Shown in pieces: positions 45,335 to 54,621 of a stretch of 64,000 bases of DNA. The stretch comes from Pedobacter miscanthi. GTDB taxonomy: Bacteria; Bacteroidota; Bacteroidia; Sphingobacteriales; Sphingobacteriaceae. Position 1 is the first letter of the stretch; each line of letters begins with the position of its first letter. The notes under the pieces were generated by a model. That model ran no database searches and was not told the DNA's origin. It saw only the letters and a list, made by a program, of their open reading frames with translations. The DNA is taken from the NCBI RefSeq assembly GCF_003315595.1, contig NZ_QNQU01000018.1, forward strand, positions 1-64,000, read 5' to 3'. Made by a program: the position numbers and the translations under genes.

Positions 45335-46408
45335 TTAAATTTCCTTAACCTTCACTCCTCCAATATCGCTCGATTGGTAAGCACTCTCTACCACAGCCAT
45401 GGTTTGGATTACATCTTCTACACTGGTGTGCAGCACATCGGTAGAACCTTCATTATAGCGCATTAAATTGGCCATGGTACCAATAAATGCCTCGGGGAAC
45501 CATGATCCGTCGAGTTGAACGCGTTGCCACTCTGGTGTTTTTCCATCTTCTACGATGCAATATTCAAACACATCGGGCACACCATGGGGATAATCCATCA
45601 GTAAACCGATTTTTGCTACAATTGCGCCTTTGGTTCCTTCCCATTTAATATAACTTTCCTGATGGTTGGGACCAAAATCGTGATCGTGGTTGGTGTTGAT
45701 TACCGCATGCATTGTATCCCCATAATCGAATAAAATGGTAGATCGGGAGGATGACAGGCTTTTGGCCGGATGTTTTAAGGTTTTAGCCAGAATACTTTCA
45801 GGATTTCCCAAAAAAGATCGGATCAGGTCGACATAATGAATGCTATGGTACTGAATTTCCAGGCGGGGATGGATAATTACGTGCGGAAAAATTTCCCAGG
45901 GTGTTTTTATGGTAACCCGAACTTCCATATCATATAATTCGCCTATTAAACCTTGATCGATCAGGTATTTTGCTGCGCTTACAAATGGCGCAAAACGCAG
46001 CTGAAAGTTAATTGCTGCTTTAAAGTTCTTCGCCCTGCATAATTCGAGGATTTCTTGTGCCTGGTTAAAATCATCACCCATTGGTTTCTGGATCAATACG
46101 GCACTTCCATCAGGTAATTGCTGTAGGGTTTCGATATATTGTTCGGGCATAATCGTTAAATCGTAAACTGCATTCAGCGGAGCCAGTTTCACTGCTTCGG
46201 CCACAGAATTGTACACATTTGGGATTCCAAAAGTATCAGCCAGTTTCTGCGCCCTTTCTTTAGTCCGGTTTACAATGCCATGTACTTCAAAACCAGCAAT
46301 TTTATAAGCCGGAAGATGTGCATCGGCTACTATTCCGCCTGCACCGATAATGATAATGGGCTGTTTGGTTTGTGGTAGCTCGGGTTTATATTTGATATCA
46401 ATACTCAT
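45335..46408 (-). CDS. Gfo/Idh/MocA-family oxidoreductase
   Basis: A 357-residue NAD(P)-dependent dehydrogenase acting on sugars, polyols or derivatives. IIGAGGIVADAHLPAYKIAG is the Rossmann motif, and IQKPMGDDF carries the EKP-type Lys. The C-terminal beta-sheet domain holds YHSIHYVDLIRSFLG with the catalytic-region His/Asp. It overlaps the stop of the binding-protein-like gene by four bases (46405-46408), so the two are translationally coupled. Confidence 0.9.
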   Translation of the reverse strand: MSIDIKYKPELPQTKQPIIIIGAGGIVADAHLPAYKIAGFEVHGIVNRTKERAQKLADTFGIPNVYNSVAEAVKLAPLNAVYDLTIMPEQYIETLQQLPDGSAVLIQKPMGDDFNQAQEILELCRAKNFKAAINFQLRFAPFVSAAKYLIDQGLIGELYDMEVRVTIKTPWEIFPHVIIHPRLEIQYHSIHYVDLIRSFLGNPESILAKTLKHPAKSLSSSRSTILFDYGDTMHAVINTNHDHDFGPNHQESYIKWEGTKGAIVAKIGLLMDYPHGVPDVFEYCIVEDGKTPEWQRVQLDGSWFPEAFIGTMANLMRYNEGSTDVLHTSVEDVIQTMAVVESAYQSSDIGGVKVKEI

Positions 46409-47643
46409 TTGTCAATTTCATTAATCTGGTTCTGTGCCAGGTGGATAAGTTCTTCGGTTGAAGCATCGGTGTTGATGGCCTGCAAAACCATCTGGTCGAT
46501 TATGGCCGCAATTGCAGCCCAGTTTTGTTTCTGTGGCAACATATTTGCCACTTCATGCAATTGTTCCAGTTTATGGTAATAAGGGATAATTGAGTTGATT
46601 TCTTCATCTTTCCAGGTCGAAATGCGGCAACCAATTCCACCTTCCAAAGTAAGCTGTTTGTCCTGCTCAGGCGCAAGTGCAAAACGGAGAAAATCGTAAG
46701 CAATGGCTTTATTTTTACTTCCATTGGCAATGGTGTACAGCCAATAAACATTTAATGATGCTGAATTTGAATCGGGAGCTGCTGGCAAGAGTTCAACATC
46801 GATTTTACCCTTTACTTTCGAATTTGGATCAACTTCGCACATGGCAGCAAAACCAAACCAGTTGATCATCATGGCTGCTTCACCCTGCGAAAAGGCAATT
46901 CCGGCACCAACTGATTCGAATTCCGCAGATTTTGGGTGAACAGCAGTTTTATCATTCACCATTTTGCGGTAGAAATTTAAACCATCAACTGCAGCCTGGG
47001 TATCGATCCGGATAAAACCGTTTTTATCGACTAAGGTTTCTCCTCTTGTCCATAACTGCAGACAAAAATCGAAAACGGTATTATGGCCGTCGGGATAGCA
47101 GGCGAAAATACTGCCATACAAATTTTCTTCCGGGCGGTTAAAAAAACGGGCAACCTGATGAAAATCTTCCCAGGTTCTGGGTACTGTTAAGGTTTTACCA
47201 AATTGGGCTAAATAATTTGCTTTTTCAGTTTCGTTTTCAAATAAATCTTTTCTGTAAATGAAACATTCGGGGCCATCGTGAAAGGGTAAACCAACCACTT
47301 CCCAGCCAAAACGCTGCAAACCCAGCAGTGATTTACTCCAGCCTTTGGGGAAATTGCCGGGTTTATTTTTATTGATATAAGGATTTAAAATTTCGAAATC
47401 ATTATTGGCGTAACCTTCTAAAATCCAGTCGGTACTGATGTGCCCAATATCAAAGTCGCCATTTGCCAAACCTTTTTTTGTAATGGTACTATCGTAAAGT
47501 TCGTGCAAATCCATTACCACCATTTCCAGCTTTAACGAACAGCCCGAAATGGCACAATATTGCTCCCAGAATTTCTGCATGGCAGCTTCAAACGGGGCAA
47601 ATTTGCGAACGGCTATTTTAAAAGTGTTTATTTGGTTATGCAT
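46405..47643 (-). CDS. Signal-less solute-binding-protein-like protein 1
   Basis: A 412-residue protein with the fold pattern of family 1 ABC sugar-binding proteins (SBP_bac_1: DFDIGHISTDWILEGYANND, PRTWEDFHQVARFF, GEAAMMINWFGFAAM, YDFLRFALAPEQ). It has no signal peptide: the ATG at 47643 starts MHNQINTFKIAVRKF, and an in-frame TAA lies only seven codons upstream (47662-47664). A cytosolic location follows. It overlaps the CoA-transferase 1 stop by eight bases and the oxidoreductase start by four. No ABC permease or ATPase gene is present in the window. It may bind the acid or sugar handled by the transferase; this is inference. Confidence 0.82.
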   Translation of the reverse strand: MHNQINTFKIAVRKFAPFEAAMQKFWEQYCAISGCSLKLEMVVMDLHELYDSTITKKGLANGDFDIGHISTDWILEGYANNDFEILNPYINKNKPGNFPKGWSKSLLGLQRFGWEVVGLPFHDGPECFIYRKDLFENETEKANYLAQFGKTLTVPRTWEDFHQVARFFNRPEENLYGSIFACYPDGHNTVFDFCLQLWTRGETLVDKNGFIRIDTQAAVDGLNFYRKMVNDKTAVHPKSAEFESVGAGIAFSQGEAAMMINWFGFAAMCEVDPNSKVKGKIDVELLPAAPDSNSASLNVYWLYTIANGSKNKAIAYDFLRFALAPEQDKQLTLEGGIGCRISTWKDEEINSIIPYYHKLEQLHEVANMLPQKQNWAAIAAIIDQMVLQAINTDASTEELIHLAQNQINEIDK

Positions 47644-48802
47644 TTGCAGTGGTGTGCTGTGTTATAAATTCTTTGATAATTTTTTCATTATCCTGTCCTA
47701 ATTTTGGCGAACCTTTGGATGAGGTAAGGATTTCGCCATCAATACGGATCGGGCACCTGGTGGTCTCATATTTGTATCCGTCAACCATTTCAACTTCCTG
47801 AACCATATTTAATACCTTGAAACCATCGTGTGCCATCAGGGCATTCCAGTTTAGCACATCGGCGCACCAGATATCGGCCGGTTCTAATACAGAAAGCCAT
47901 TTTTCGGTTGTTGCCGATAAAAGATGATCAGCCAAAACGGCTTTAATTTCATCACGCTTATCAAATGCCTCACTTTGTTCAATATAATCTTCTAACTTCT
48001 CGCAGCTAAGCAAATTGCCAAGTTGTGGAATGGAAGCCATTGCCAGGGCTAAATATCCGTTTTCTGTTTGATAAATACCATACGGAGCGCCTAAATATGC
48101 GTTTGCATTGTTCTTTTTCGAACGCTCGGGCAAGCTACCGCCGTCATTCATAAAAGTAGTAATGGTTTCAAACTGGAAATCATAAGCTGATTCCATCATG
48201 CTGATCTGTACAAAACCACCTTCGTTTTTAATGGCTTTACGGTATAAACAAGCCAAGATTCCCTGCGCGAGGTGTGCACCTGCCAGCATATCAACAATGG
48301 ATAAACCCATTGCCACAGGGCCACTATCGGCATTTCCGGTTAAGGAAGTTAAGCCGGTTACGGATTGTAAAAGCAAATCCTGACCTGGTTTATTCTTCCA
48401 TTCTCCCTCAGTTCCGTAACCCGAAATTTCGCCATATACAATGGAGGGATTTAAAGCGATAACCGATTGATAATCGAAACCTAAACGTTCCATTACGCCG
48501 GGGCGGAAGTTATGGATCATGATATCTGCTTTTTTGAGCAGCTCACGCACCATTTCGCAATCTTCTTCACTTTTTAAATCGACTTCAAAACTCTCTTTAT
48601 TTCGGTTAATGGCATGAAAAACGGACGATTCGCCATTCATAATCAGGTTTGAGGTATAAAGCGTGCGACAAATGTCGCCTACGCCCAAACGCTCTATTTT
48701 GATTACGCGTGCGCCCATGTCGGCGAGGCGTAAACCCGCCGATGGCCCCGAAAGGAACTGGCTGAAATCGATAACTAAATAATCTTCAAGCGGTAGCATC
48801 AT
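47636..48802 (-). CDS. Class III CoA-transferase 1 (CaiB/BaiF family)
   Basis: A 388-residue cytosolic CoA-transferase that moves CoA between carboxylic acids. DFSQFLSGPSAGLRLADMGA and RVIKIERLGVGD form the CoA-binding N-terminus; VMERLGFDY, PSIVYGEISGYG and KPGQDLLLQSVTG are family blocks, and Asp171 in LSIVDMLAG fits the aspartyl-CoA nucleophile of FRC/CaiB. It is about 50% identical by eye, without gaps in the first 180 residues, to transferase 2 at 48897. Its stop overlaps the next binding-protein gene. The acid substrate is unknown. Confidence 0.9.
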   Translation of the reverse strand: MMLPLEDYLVIDFSQFLSGPSAGLRLADMGARVIKIERLGVGDICRTLYTSNLIMNGESSVFHAINRNKESFEVDLKSEEDCEMVRELLKKADIMIHNFRPGVMERLGFDYQSVIALNPSIVYGEISGYGTEGEWKNKPGQDLLLQSVTGLTSLTGNADSGPVAMGLSIVDMLAGAHLAQGILACLYRKAIKNEGGFVQISMMESAYDFQFETITTFMNDGGSLPERSKKNNANAYLGAPYGIYQTENGYLALAMASIPQLGNLLSCEKLEDYIEQSEAFDKRDEIKAVLADHLLSATTEKWLSVLEPADIWCADVLNWNALMAHDGFKVLNMVQEVEMVDGYKYETTRCPIRIDGEILTSSKGSPKLGQDNEKIIKEFITQHTTANA

Positions 48803-48838
48803 TTTATTCTTTTAAATCGTCACTTTAATAAACGCGAT

Positions 48839-48921
48839 CGTCATCTCGACCGTAGTGGAGAGATCTGTTAATTTTTTCTCTATAGATTTCTCCATTTCAC
48901 TGCGTTTCAGTCGAAATGACG
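48839..48921. repeat. 83-bp palindromic repeat entering a gene end
   Basis: CGTCATCTCGAC (48839-48850) and GTCGAAATGACG (48910-48921) are inverted ends with one mismatch; inside, GTGGAGAGATCT and AGATTTCTCC pair. Bases 48897-48921 are also the last codons and stop of CoA-transferase 2. Confidence 0.82.
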
Positions 48922-50075
48922 GTCTGCGTTAACTTAAACTCTTTATTAATATCTGCCGTATCAAAACCCAATTTAGGGGCTGCTTTAGCTGCAAATAATT
49001 TTTCATTATCCAAACGGATCGGGCTTACGGTAGTTTTTATTTTTTTGCCATCCCCTAAGTCTAACTCCTGTTCGATCTCGAGTTTTTTATATGTGCTTAG
49101 CGCAGTTGCAGTTTGATAATTTAATACTTCTGCACACCAGATTCCATGATTTTCCAGACGGTCGACCCAGTATTTGGTATTCTGCTTTTTAAAGGTCTCG
49201 GCTAAACGAACAATTAATTTATCGCGGTTTTCGAAAGCAGAGCCGGCCTCCACATATAAATCGGTAATGTCGCAATTTATAATCGCACAAATATTTGGTA
49301 GGTTTCCCATGGCCATGGCAATGTGGCCATCTTTTGTTTCGTACATGCCATAAGGCGCACTTAAATAAGCGTGAGCACTGCCTTTTGCCCCACTTCTATC
49401 CGGTAATTTTCCGCCATCGTTAAGGTAAGTAGTCAATACTTCGAACTGTACATCTAAAATGGATTCGAGCAAACTCACTTCAACCAGAACACTTTTACCG
49501 GTTTTTGCCCTTTTGATCAGCGCTGCCATAATTCCCTGTGCCAGATGGTTGCCACACATGATATCAGAAACAGAAAGTCCGAAGGGTACCGGCCCGTCTA
49601 CATCCACCCCTGATAAAAATGTTAATCCGGAAACGGATTGCACCAGTAAATCCTGTCCTGGTTTGTTTTTCCATGGTCCATCATTTCCATAGCCGGTAAC
49701 CACACCGTAAACAATTTTAGGATTGATTTTTTGAACATTCCCATAATCCAAGCCGATTTTTTCCATCACACCCGGACGGAAATTATGCGTCATTACATCG
49801 GCCCTGCTGATTAGCTTTTTAAGCCTTTCTAAATCTTCCGGATTTTTTAAATCGGCCGTGTAACTTTCTTTATTGCGGTTGATGGTATGAAAAAGCAAAC
49901 TGTCTTCATCCACAAAAAGATTTTTTATGGATAAAGCCCTGCAGGCGTCACCTGTTTTCGGCCGCTCGATCTTGATCACACGGGCACCTAAATCAGCCAG
50001 TTTTAAACCTGCTGATGGTCCGGCCAGAAACTGGCAAAACTCTAAAACCAAAAGTCCTTCTAGCGGTCTGTTCAT
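48897..50075 (-). CDS. Class III CoA-transferase 2 (CaiB/BaiF family)
   Basis: A 392-residue paralogue of transferase 1. It shares EFCQFLAGPSAGLKLADLGA, RVIKIERPKTGDACR, the INRNKESY block, KPGQDLLVQSVSG and Asp171 in LSVSDIMCG, the predicted nucleophile. Its ATG overlaps the stop of the binding-protein-like gene upstream by four bases. The last eight residues (TVISTETQ) and the stop codon come from a palindromic repeat, so the natural C-terminus was probably replaced. Two different acids, or donor and acceptor steps of one route, could explain the pair. Confidence 0.9.
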   Translation of the reverse strand: MNRPLEGLLVLEFCQFLAGPSAGLKLADLGARVIKIERPKTGDACRALSIKNLFVDEDSLLFHTINRNKESYTADLKNPEDLERLKKLISRADVMTHNFRPGVMEKIGLDYGNVQKINPKIVYGVVTGYGNDGPWKNKPGQDLLVQSVSGLTFLSGVDVDGPVPFGLSVSDIMCGNHLAQGIMAALIKRAKTGKSVLVEVSLLESILDVQFEVLTTYLNDGGKLPDRSGAKGSAHAYLSAPYGMYETKDGHIAMAMGNLPNICAIINCDITDLYVEAGSAFENRDKLIVRLAETFKKQNTKYWVDRLENHGIWCAEVLNYQTATALSTYKKLEIEQELDLGDGKKIKTTVSPIRLDNEKLFAAKAAPKLGFDTADINKEFKLTQTVISTETQ

Positions 50076-51232
50076 GATAACACAAAACTTTTAGATTTCT
50101 GATACAATCTGTTCATGGCTGATAAAACCTGGATTTCATCACCTCCGTTTATTAAATAATCGCGGACAACATCGCCGGCATGATCCTGAAAATACATGGA
50201 ACCATGGTAACGCGGACGGAGAAATGCCCTTTGTAAAGCCGGCAAGGTATTTTGAAAGTAATTCTGGCTCTGGCGGTTTACTTCTTCATTTTTCCACGCA
50301 GCCAAATGTCCCGGCTGACCACCACTTTCAAAGAATAAAGTAGACTGACAAGCGGGTGAACCTACAAATTTTACATATTCAGCAGCGGTTTCAATTGCTT
50401 CACATTTAGAGGAGATGGCCAAGCCGGTTCCGCCCAAAGTGCTTCTTAAATTCGTATTTCCATCTAAGGAAATCATATCGTGAAAATGCAAAGTTTTGCG
50501 TGCATAGCCATTTCTCGAATAATTGGCATAACCATAGGCAAAAGGACAATAGGCAATTTCATCGCTTAAAGTCATGGCTTCATAAACCTGAATCGGATTT
50601 CTATTGAAATTTGCTTTATCTATTTTCGAGGCCAGTTCGCGGTACATTTTCAAAACTTTAATACCGGTTTTAACCGAAACCACTTCCTCATCATTTTGGC
50701 AGGGATCTTCGCGCAAAGAGCAGCAAAGGGTATAAAAATTCATTAACACATCAATCGGGATGCCCGCAAAAGCCACTAAGCCTTTATCTGCGAGTGCCAG
50801 TAAATCATCAAATGATTGAGGCAATTTCAATCCTTTTTCTGCCAGTAAATCCGGCCTCGATGCTGCTACCGGTGTTGCTGCGTCAATGGGTAAAGCCCAT
50901 AAATGCTGGTCATAAAAATAACTTTCGTAAGATTGGCCTACAGAGTTTTCTTCCTGGTCTTTCAGGTATTCCTGGGGTAAATACAAATCCAGAGGAACGA
51001 TCGATTTTGTTTTTGCGGCGAAACCTGCCCAGGGGTGATCAATAACCAGCAAATCAAACCTTTCGGCCAGTTCCTGAATGGAAAAATCGGCAAATTGCTG
51101 CAAACTTCTTTTCTCCCAGGTGATGTGCACATTTGGATGCAGTTCGGAAAACCGTTGTGCTGTTGCCACCATCGGCAAAAGTCCGCGGCTGTGGTTCCAG
51201 GTTATTCCTTTTAAATTAATCGTCTTTTCCAC
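50072..51232 (-). CDS. Signal-less solute-binding-protein-like protein 2
   Basis: A 386-residue protein of the extracellular solute-binding type (ITWNHSRGLLPMVATAQRF, FDLLVIDHPWAGFAAKTKS, YCPFAYGYANYSR, LGGTGLAISSKCEAIETAAE, ESGGQPGHLAAW). The start is GTG 51232, and the codon just before it (51233-51235) is TAA in frame, so a signal peptide is excluded. It is the first gene of the module, 35 bases after the large GH2 gene, and overlaps CoA-transferase 2 by four bases. It is only distantly like binding-protein 1. Confidence 0.8.
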   Translation of the reverse strand: MEKTINLKGITWNHSRGLLPMVATAQRFSELHPNVHITWEKRSLQQFADFSIQELAERFDLLVIDHPWAGFAAKTKSIVPLDLYLPQEYLKDQEENSVGQSYESYFYDQHLWALPIDAATPVAASRPDLLAEKGLKLPQSFDDLLALADKGLVAFAGIPIDVLMNFYTLCCSLREDPCQNDEEVVSVKTGIKVLKMYRELASKIDKANFNRNPIQVYEAMTLSDEIAYCPFAYGYANYSRNGYARKTLHFHDMISLDGNTNLRSTLGGTGLAISSKCEAIETAAEYVKFVGSPACQSTLFFESGGQPGHLAAWKNEEVNRQSQNYFQNTLPALQRAFLRPRYHGSMYFQDHAGDVVRDYLINGGDEIQVLSAMNRLYQKSKSFVLS

Positions 51233-51267
51233 TTAATCTTATTTTAATATTTTTTAGTGAACTTTCA

Positions 51268-54200
51268 CTAAAATTTAATTCGTTTTACTTTACTGTGAAG
51301 CGCTTCTTTATTACCCTCAAAAGGCATTATATAAAAGCTGTAATTATAATTTTTTGCTGGTACCTGGTATTGCGGCAATGGCGCAGCAACATCACTCCAA
51401 CTGTCGTTTCCACCAACACCCATTTGTATTAAATCAATATTTATGGTTAAATAGCCGGCATCTTTTAACTTGTTGGTGTGTTTTGCAGCCTGAACATTCT
51501 CATCGGTGTAAGGACTGGCGCTCATGCTTAATAAACTGTCGGCTACGATTAGCAGGCCCTGTTTTTTGGATTGATCCGAAAAGTACATCCAGCGCACATC
51601 GGTACGGTTTCCATTTTCCTGCGGAACGGCGTAATGCTCCATAAAATCGTTTACCGGTTCGGCATAAACGGCAGCATCTGAAGCATAATTTTTATCAATA
51701 TAATTTTCCATCGGGCCTTTGCCATACCATGAAATGTTATCGTAATTACGGGCAATTCCTGTTTGCATACCCACTTTTGGAATATTCGGTAAACCGGGTT
51801 TAACTTTCAGCACGTATTTTACCTCTATAGTGCCTGAAGAAGTAATTAAATAGCTGATTTGAACGGTTGCGCTATCATTTATCAGGCTATAATTCGAAGT
51901 ATGTACGAGGCCTGAACCCGCCATGTTATTAAACTTACCCGCATTTGATCCTGTGTATTTGAGATCATTGGCATACCATTGCTTTAATTTTTTATTCGAT
52001 TTCCAGCCGCGTTTATCATTGTCGGTTAAAGGACGCGTAAAATGTGGCAGTAAGGGTGCAAAAATCTGTTCCTTACCTTTCCATTTATAAGAAATCAAAG
52101 CGCCATTCTTTTTGCTGATATAGATCTCGAAATTTTGACCTGAATAGATATCCATATCAGCATTTCCGGTGTATTTTGGCGGCGTAATTTTATCGGTCAG
52201 CCTGGATTCGGCTAAACCTGTTAACGCAAACTGATTTGAAGCTACTTCGAAACCTTTTTTGGCCCATGCTTCGTCCTGGCGTAAAGTAAAATGGATATCA
52301 GCTAAATATTCTGATCCTGCATCCATTTTTGGCAGATATTTCGAAATGTTAAGCAAAGTATCTTTTCCGGCAGCAAGATTAACGGCAGGCAGAATTTTCT
52401 GGCTCAGGACCACTCCGTGTTTGCGTACAAATAACGTGGCAGTATAAGCGTTCAGATTTTTAACCGCATGGCGATTGCTGATTTTTAAAATCCTTTTCGC
52501 CTGGTCGGCCCATTCGGTTTGTGCGCCCTGATAAACACGTTTACATTCGTACATCGCCCCTTTGGGTTTCCCGTCAGAATTAACCACGCCTTTAATAGTG
52601 AAATTATCGAAATACTTTTCGCCGAAATCGCCGCCATAGGCATAGAATTTGTTATCCGCACTGTCGGTTTGCAGAATGCCCTGATCTTTAAATTCCCAGA
52701 TGGCGCCTCCGATTATACGTGGCGTAGTACGGAAAACATCCCAAAAATCTTTCATGTTTCCTACAGAATTTCCCATCGCGTGGGCATATTCTACAAAGAA
52801 AATCGGACGGTTATCGCCATTTTTTTGTTCTGCCAGCATTTTTGGGGTATAAATGCCAGGGTACATCCGGCTTACCATATCCACATAAGGCTGATCTTGA
52901 GGGTTTTGCAGGCGATGCGAATGATCGTTCGGTTTTAAATAAGCCGGATTGCCTGGGTCGATGTAACCATCCAACCGCGGATTTCCCATGGCAGGTTCGT
53001 AGTGAACAGGCCTGGTGATGTCAAAATCATGGATCCACGCTGCCATAGCTGCATGGTTAGGGCCATTACCCGATTCATTGCCCAAACTCCAGATAATGAT
53101 GCTCGGATGGTTTTTATCGCGCATTACCATACGGCTGCTACGCTCTAAATAAGCCGAAGTCCAGGTTGGGTCGTTACTTAATTTACCACCGAGGCCGTGG
53201 GTTTCCAGATTAGCTTCATCAATGACCAGGATGCCGTATTCGTCGCATAGATCGTATAAATACGGATCCATTGGATAATGGCTGGTGCGGATACAGTTAA
53301 AGTTGAACCGTTTTATCGTCTGCACATCCTGCAGAATATCTTCGCGACTTAAGGCTTTGCCTTTTGTTGGGTGATGATCGGGACGGTTGATTCCATAGAG
53401 ATAAGTTTCTTTGCCATTAATCAACAGTTTACCATTCGTTTTAGAAAATTCGATACTCCTGAAACCAACTTTACAACTTTTAACCTCGAGCACTTTACCT
53501 AAGCTATCTTCTAAAGAAAGGGTTAGTGTGTATAGATTAGGTACTTCATCACTCCATTTTGCCGGATTCTTTATCTTACTTTCCAGCAGCCCAAATTTCA
53601 CGTTATCCAGGCGGGGCCATATTTCATTGATGATGCTTTCTGCACTTCTTTCTAACGGCTGGTCCAAAACGGCTTTACCATTTTGATCAAAAAGCAATGC
53701 TATTACCTTATAGCCTTTTACTTCTTTACCTGTAAGGTTTTCAATCCGCGGACGAATGCTTAAAGTAGCATCTTTATAATCTTTATCGAGTTTGGTTTGA
53801 ACAAAGAAATCGGCAATCCGCAATTTAGGTTCGGCCAGGAGCATTACTTCGCGATGGATGCCGCTTAAACGCCAGTGATCCTGATCTTCGAGGAAACTGC
53901 CATCTGTCCAACGCATTACCTGAACCGATAAAATGTTTTCTCCAGCCTGAAGATAAGGTGTAATATTAAATTCAGATGAAAGAAAACTATCTTCGGCATA
54001 ACCCAGGAATTTCCCGTTTACCCAAACTTTATAACCTGAACTTACCCCTCCAAAATGCAGGGTGATATTCATATCTTTCCAGTTTGCAGGAATAGTAAAA
54101 GTGCGCTGGTAACTGCCAACGCCATTATAATCCATTGGTGGATTCGGCGGATTTACAGGACGGAAAGGATAAACAGCACTTTTATAAATGGGTTTATCGT

Positions 54201-54621
54201 AACCTTTCATTTCCCAGTTGGAAGGAACTTCGATTTTTTTCCAGCCGCTTACGCGCGATTTATAGAAGTTTTGCGGTGCATCAGCAGGTTTAAGGGCGAA
54301 AGAGAAATCCCAATCACCATTTAAAGAAATCATTCGGCTTGATTGTTCACGAATGCCTTTTTTTGCAGCTTCAATATTTTCGAAAGAGTAAGCTGTTGCA
54401 CGTGATGCATCACGGTTTATACCACTTACAGATTGATCTTCCCATGGCTCCCTGCTGTAAATTTGCGGAGCTTTTTGGACAGCTGTAGGTGTTTTGTCGA
54501 CAAGCTGGGCATTGGCAATTAAAATTTGACCACAAAGGCTCAAAAAACACAAAGCAATTGCTTTAGTCCAAAAGCTTGATCTTGGTATCTGAGTGGTTAA
54601 AAATTGATATATCTTCATCAT
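51268..54621 (-). CDS. GH2 beta-galactosidase, LacZ-like, large
   Basis: A 1117-residue exported GH2 enzyme. A long signal region (residues 1-39, ending ANAQ) precedes the sugar-binding domain (PSNWEMKGYDKPIY), immunoglobulin domain, TIM barrel and Bgal_small_N domain (LTDNDKRGW...NYDNISWYGKGPMENYIDK). The acid/base Glu is in WSLGNESGNG (about 510) and the nucleophile Glu in FFVEYAHAMGNS (about 610), as in LacZ. It acts on terminal beta-galactose. It overlaps the stop of the next GH2 gene by four bases. Confidence 0.92.
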   Translation of the reverse strand: MMKIYQFLTTQIPRSSFWTKAIALCFLSLCGQILIANAQLVDKTPTAVQKAPQIYSREPWEDQSVSGINRDASRATAYSFENIEAAKKGIREQSSRMISLNGDWDFSFALKPADAPQNFYKSRVSGWKKIEVPSNWEMKGYDKPIYKSAVYPFRPVNPPNPPMDYNGVGSYQRTFTIPANWKDMNITLHFGGVSSGYKVWVNGKFLGYAEDSFLSSEFNITPYLQAGENILSVQVMRWTDGSFLEDQDHWRLSGIHREVMLLAEPKLRIADFFVQTKLDKDYKDATLSIRPRIENLTGKEVKGYKVIALLFDQNGKAVLDQPLERSAESIINEIWPRLDNVKFGLLESKIKNPAKWSDEVPNLYTLTLSLEDSLGKVLEVKSCKVGFRSIEFSKTNGKLLINGKETYLYGINRPDHHPTKGKALSREDILQDVQTIKRFNFNCIRTSHYPMDPYLYDLCDEYGILVIDEANLETHGLGGKLSNDPTWTSAYLERSSRMVMRDKNHPSIIIWSLGNESGNGPNHAAMAAWIHDFDITRPVHYEPAMGNPRLDGYIDPGNPAYLKPNDHSHRLQNPQDQPYVDMVSRMYPGIYTPKMLAEQKNGDNRPIFFVEYAHAMGNSVGNMKDFWDVFRTTPRIIGGAIWEFKDQGILQTDSADNKFYAYGGDFGEKYFDNFTIKGVVNSDGKPKGAMYECKRVYQGAQTEWADQAKRILKISNRHAVKNLNAYTATLFVRKHGVVLSQKILPAVNLAAGKDTLLNISKYLPKMDAGSEYLADIHFTLRQDEAWAKKGFEVASNQFALTGLAESRLTDKITPPKYTGNADMDIYSGQNFEIYISKKNGALISYKWKGKEQIFAPLLPHFTRPLTDNDKRGWKSNKKLKQWYANDLKYTGSNAGKFNNMAGSGLVHTSNYSLINDSATVQISYLITSSGTIEVKYVLKVKPGLPNIPKVGMQTGIARNYDNISWYGKGPMENYIDKNYASDAAVYAEPVNDFMEHYAVPQENGNRTDVRWMYFSDQSKKQGLLIVADSLLSMSASPYTDENVQAAKHTNKLKDAGYLTINIDLIQMGVGGNDSWSDVAAPLPQYQVPAKNYNYSFYIMPFEGNKEALHSKVKRIKF

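Noticed and set aside
46405..51232. A normal ABC sugar importer
   Set aside because: Neither binding protein can carry a signal peptide and no permease or ATPase gene is present in the window.
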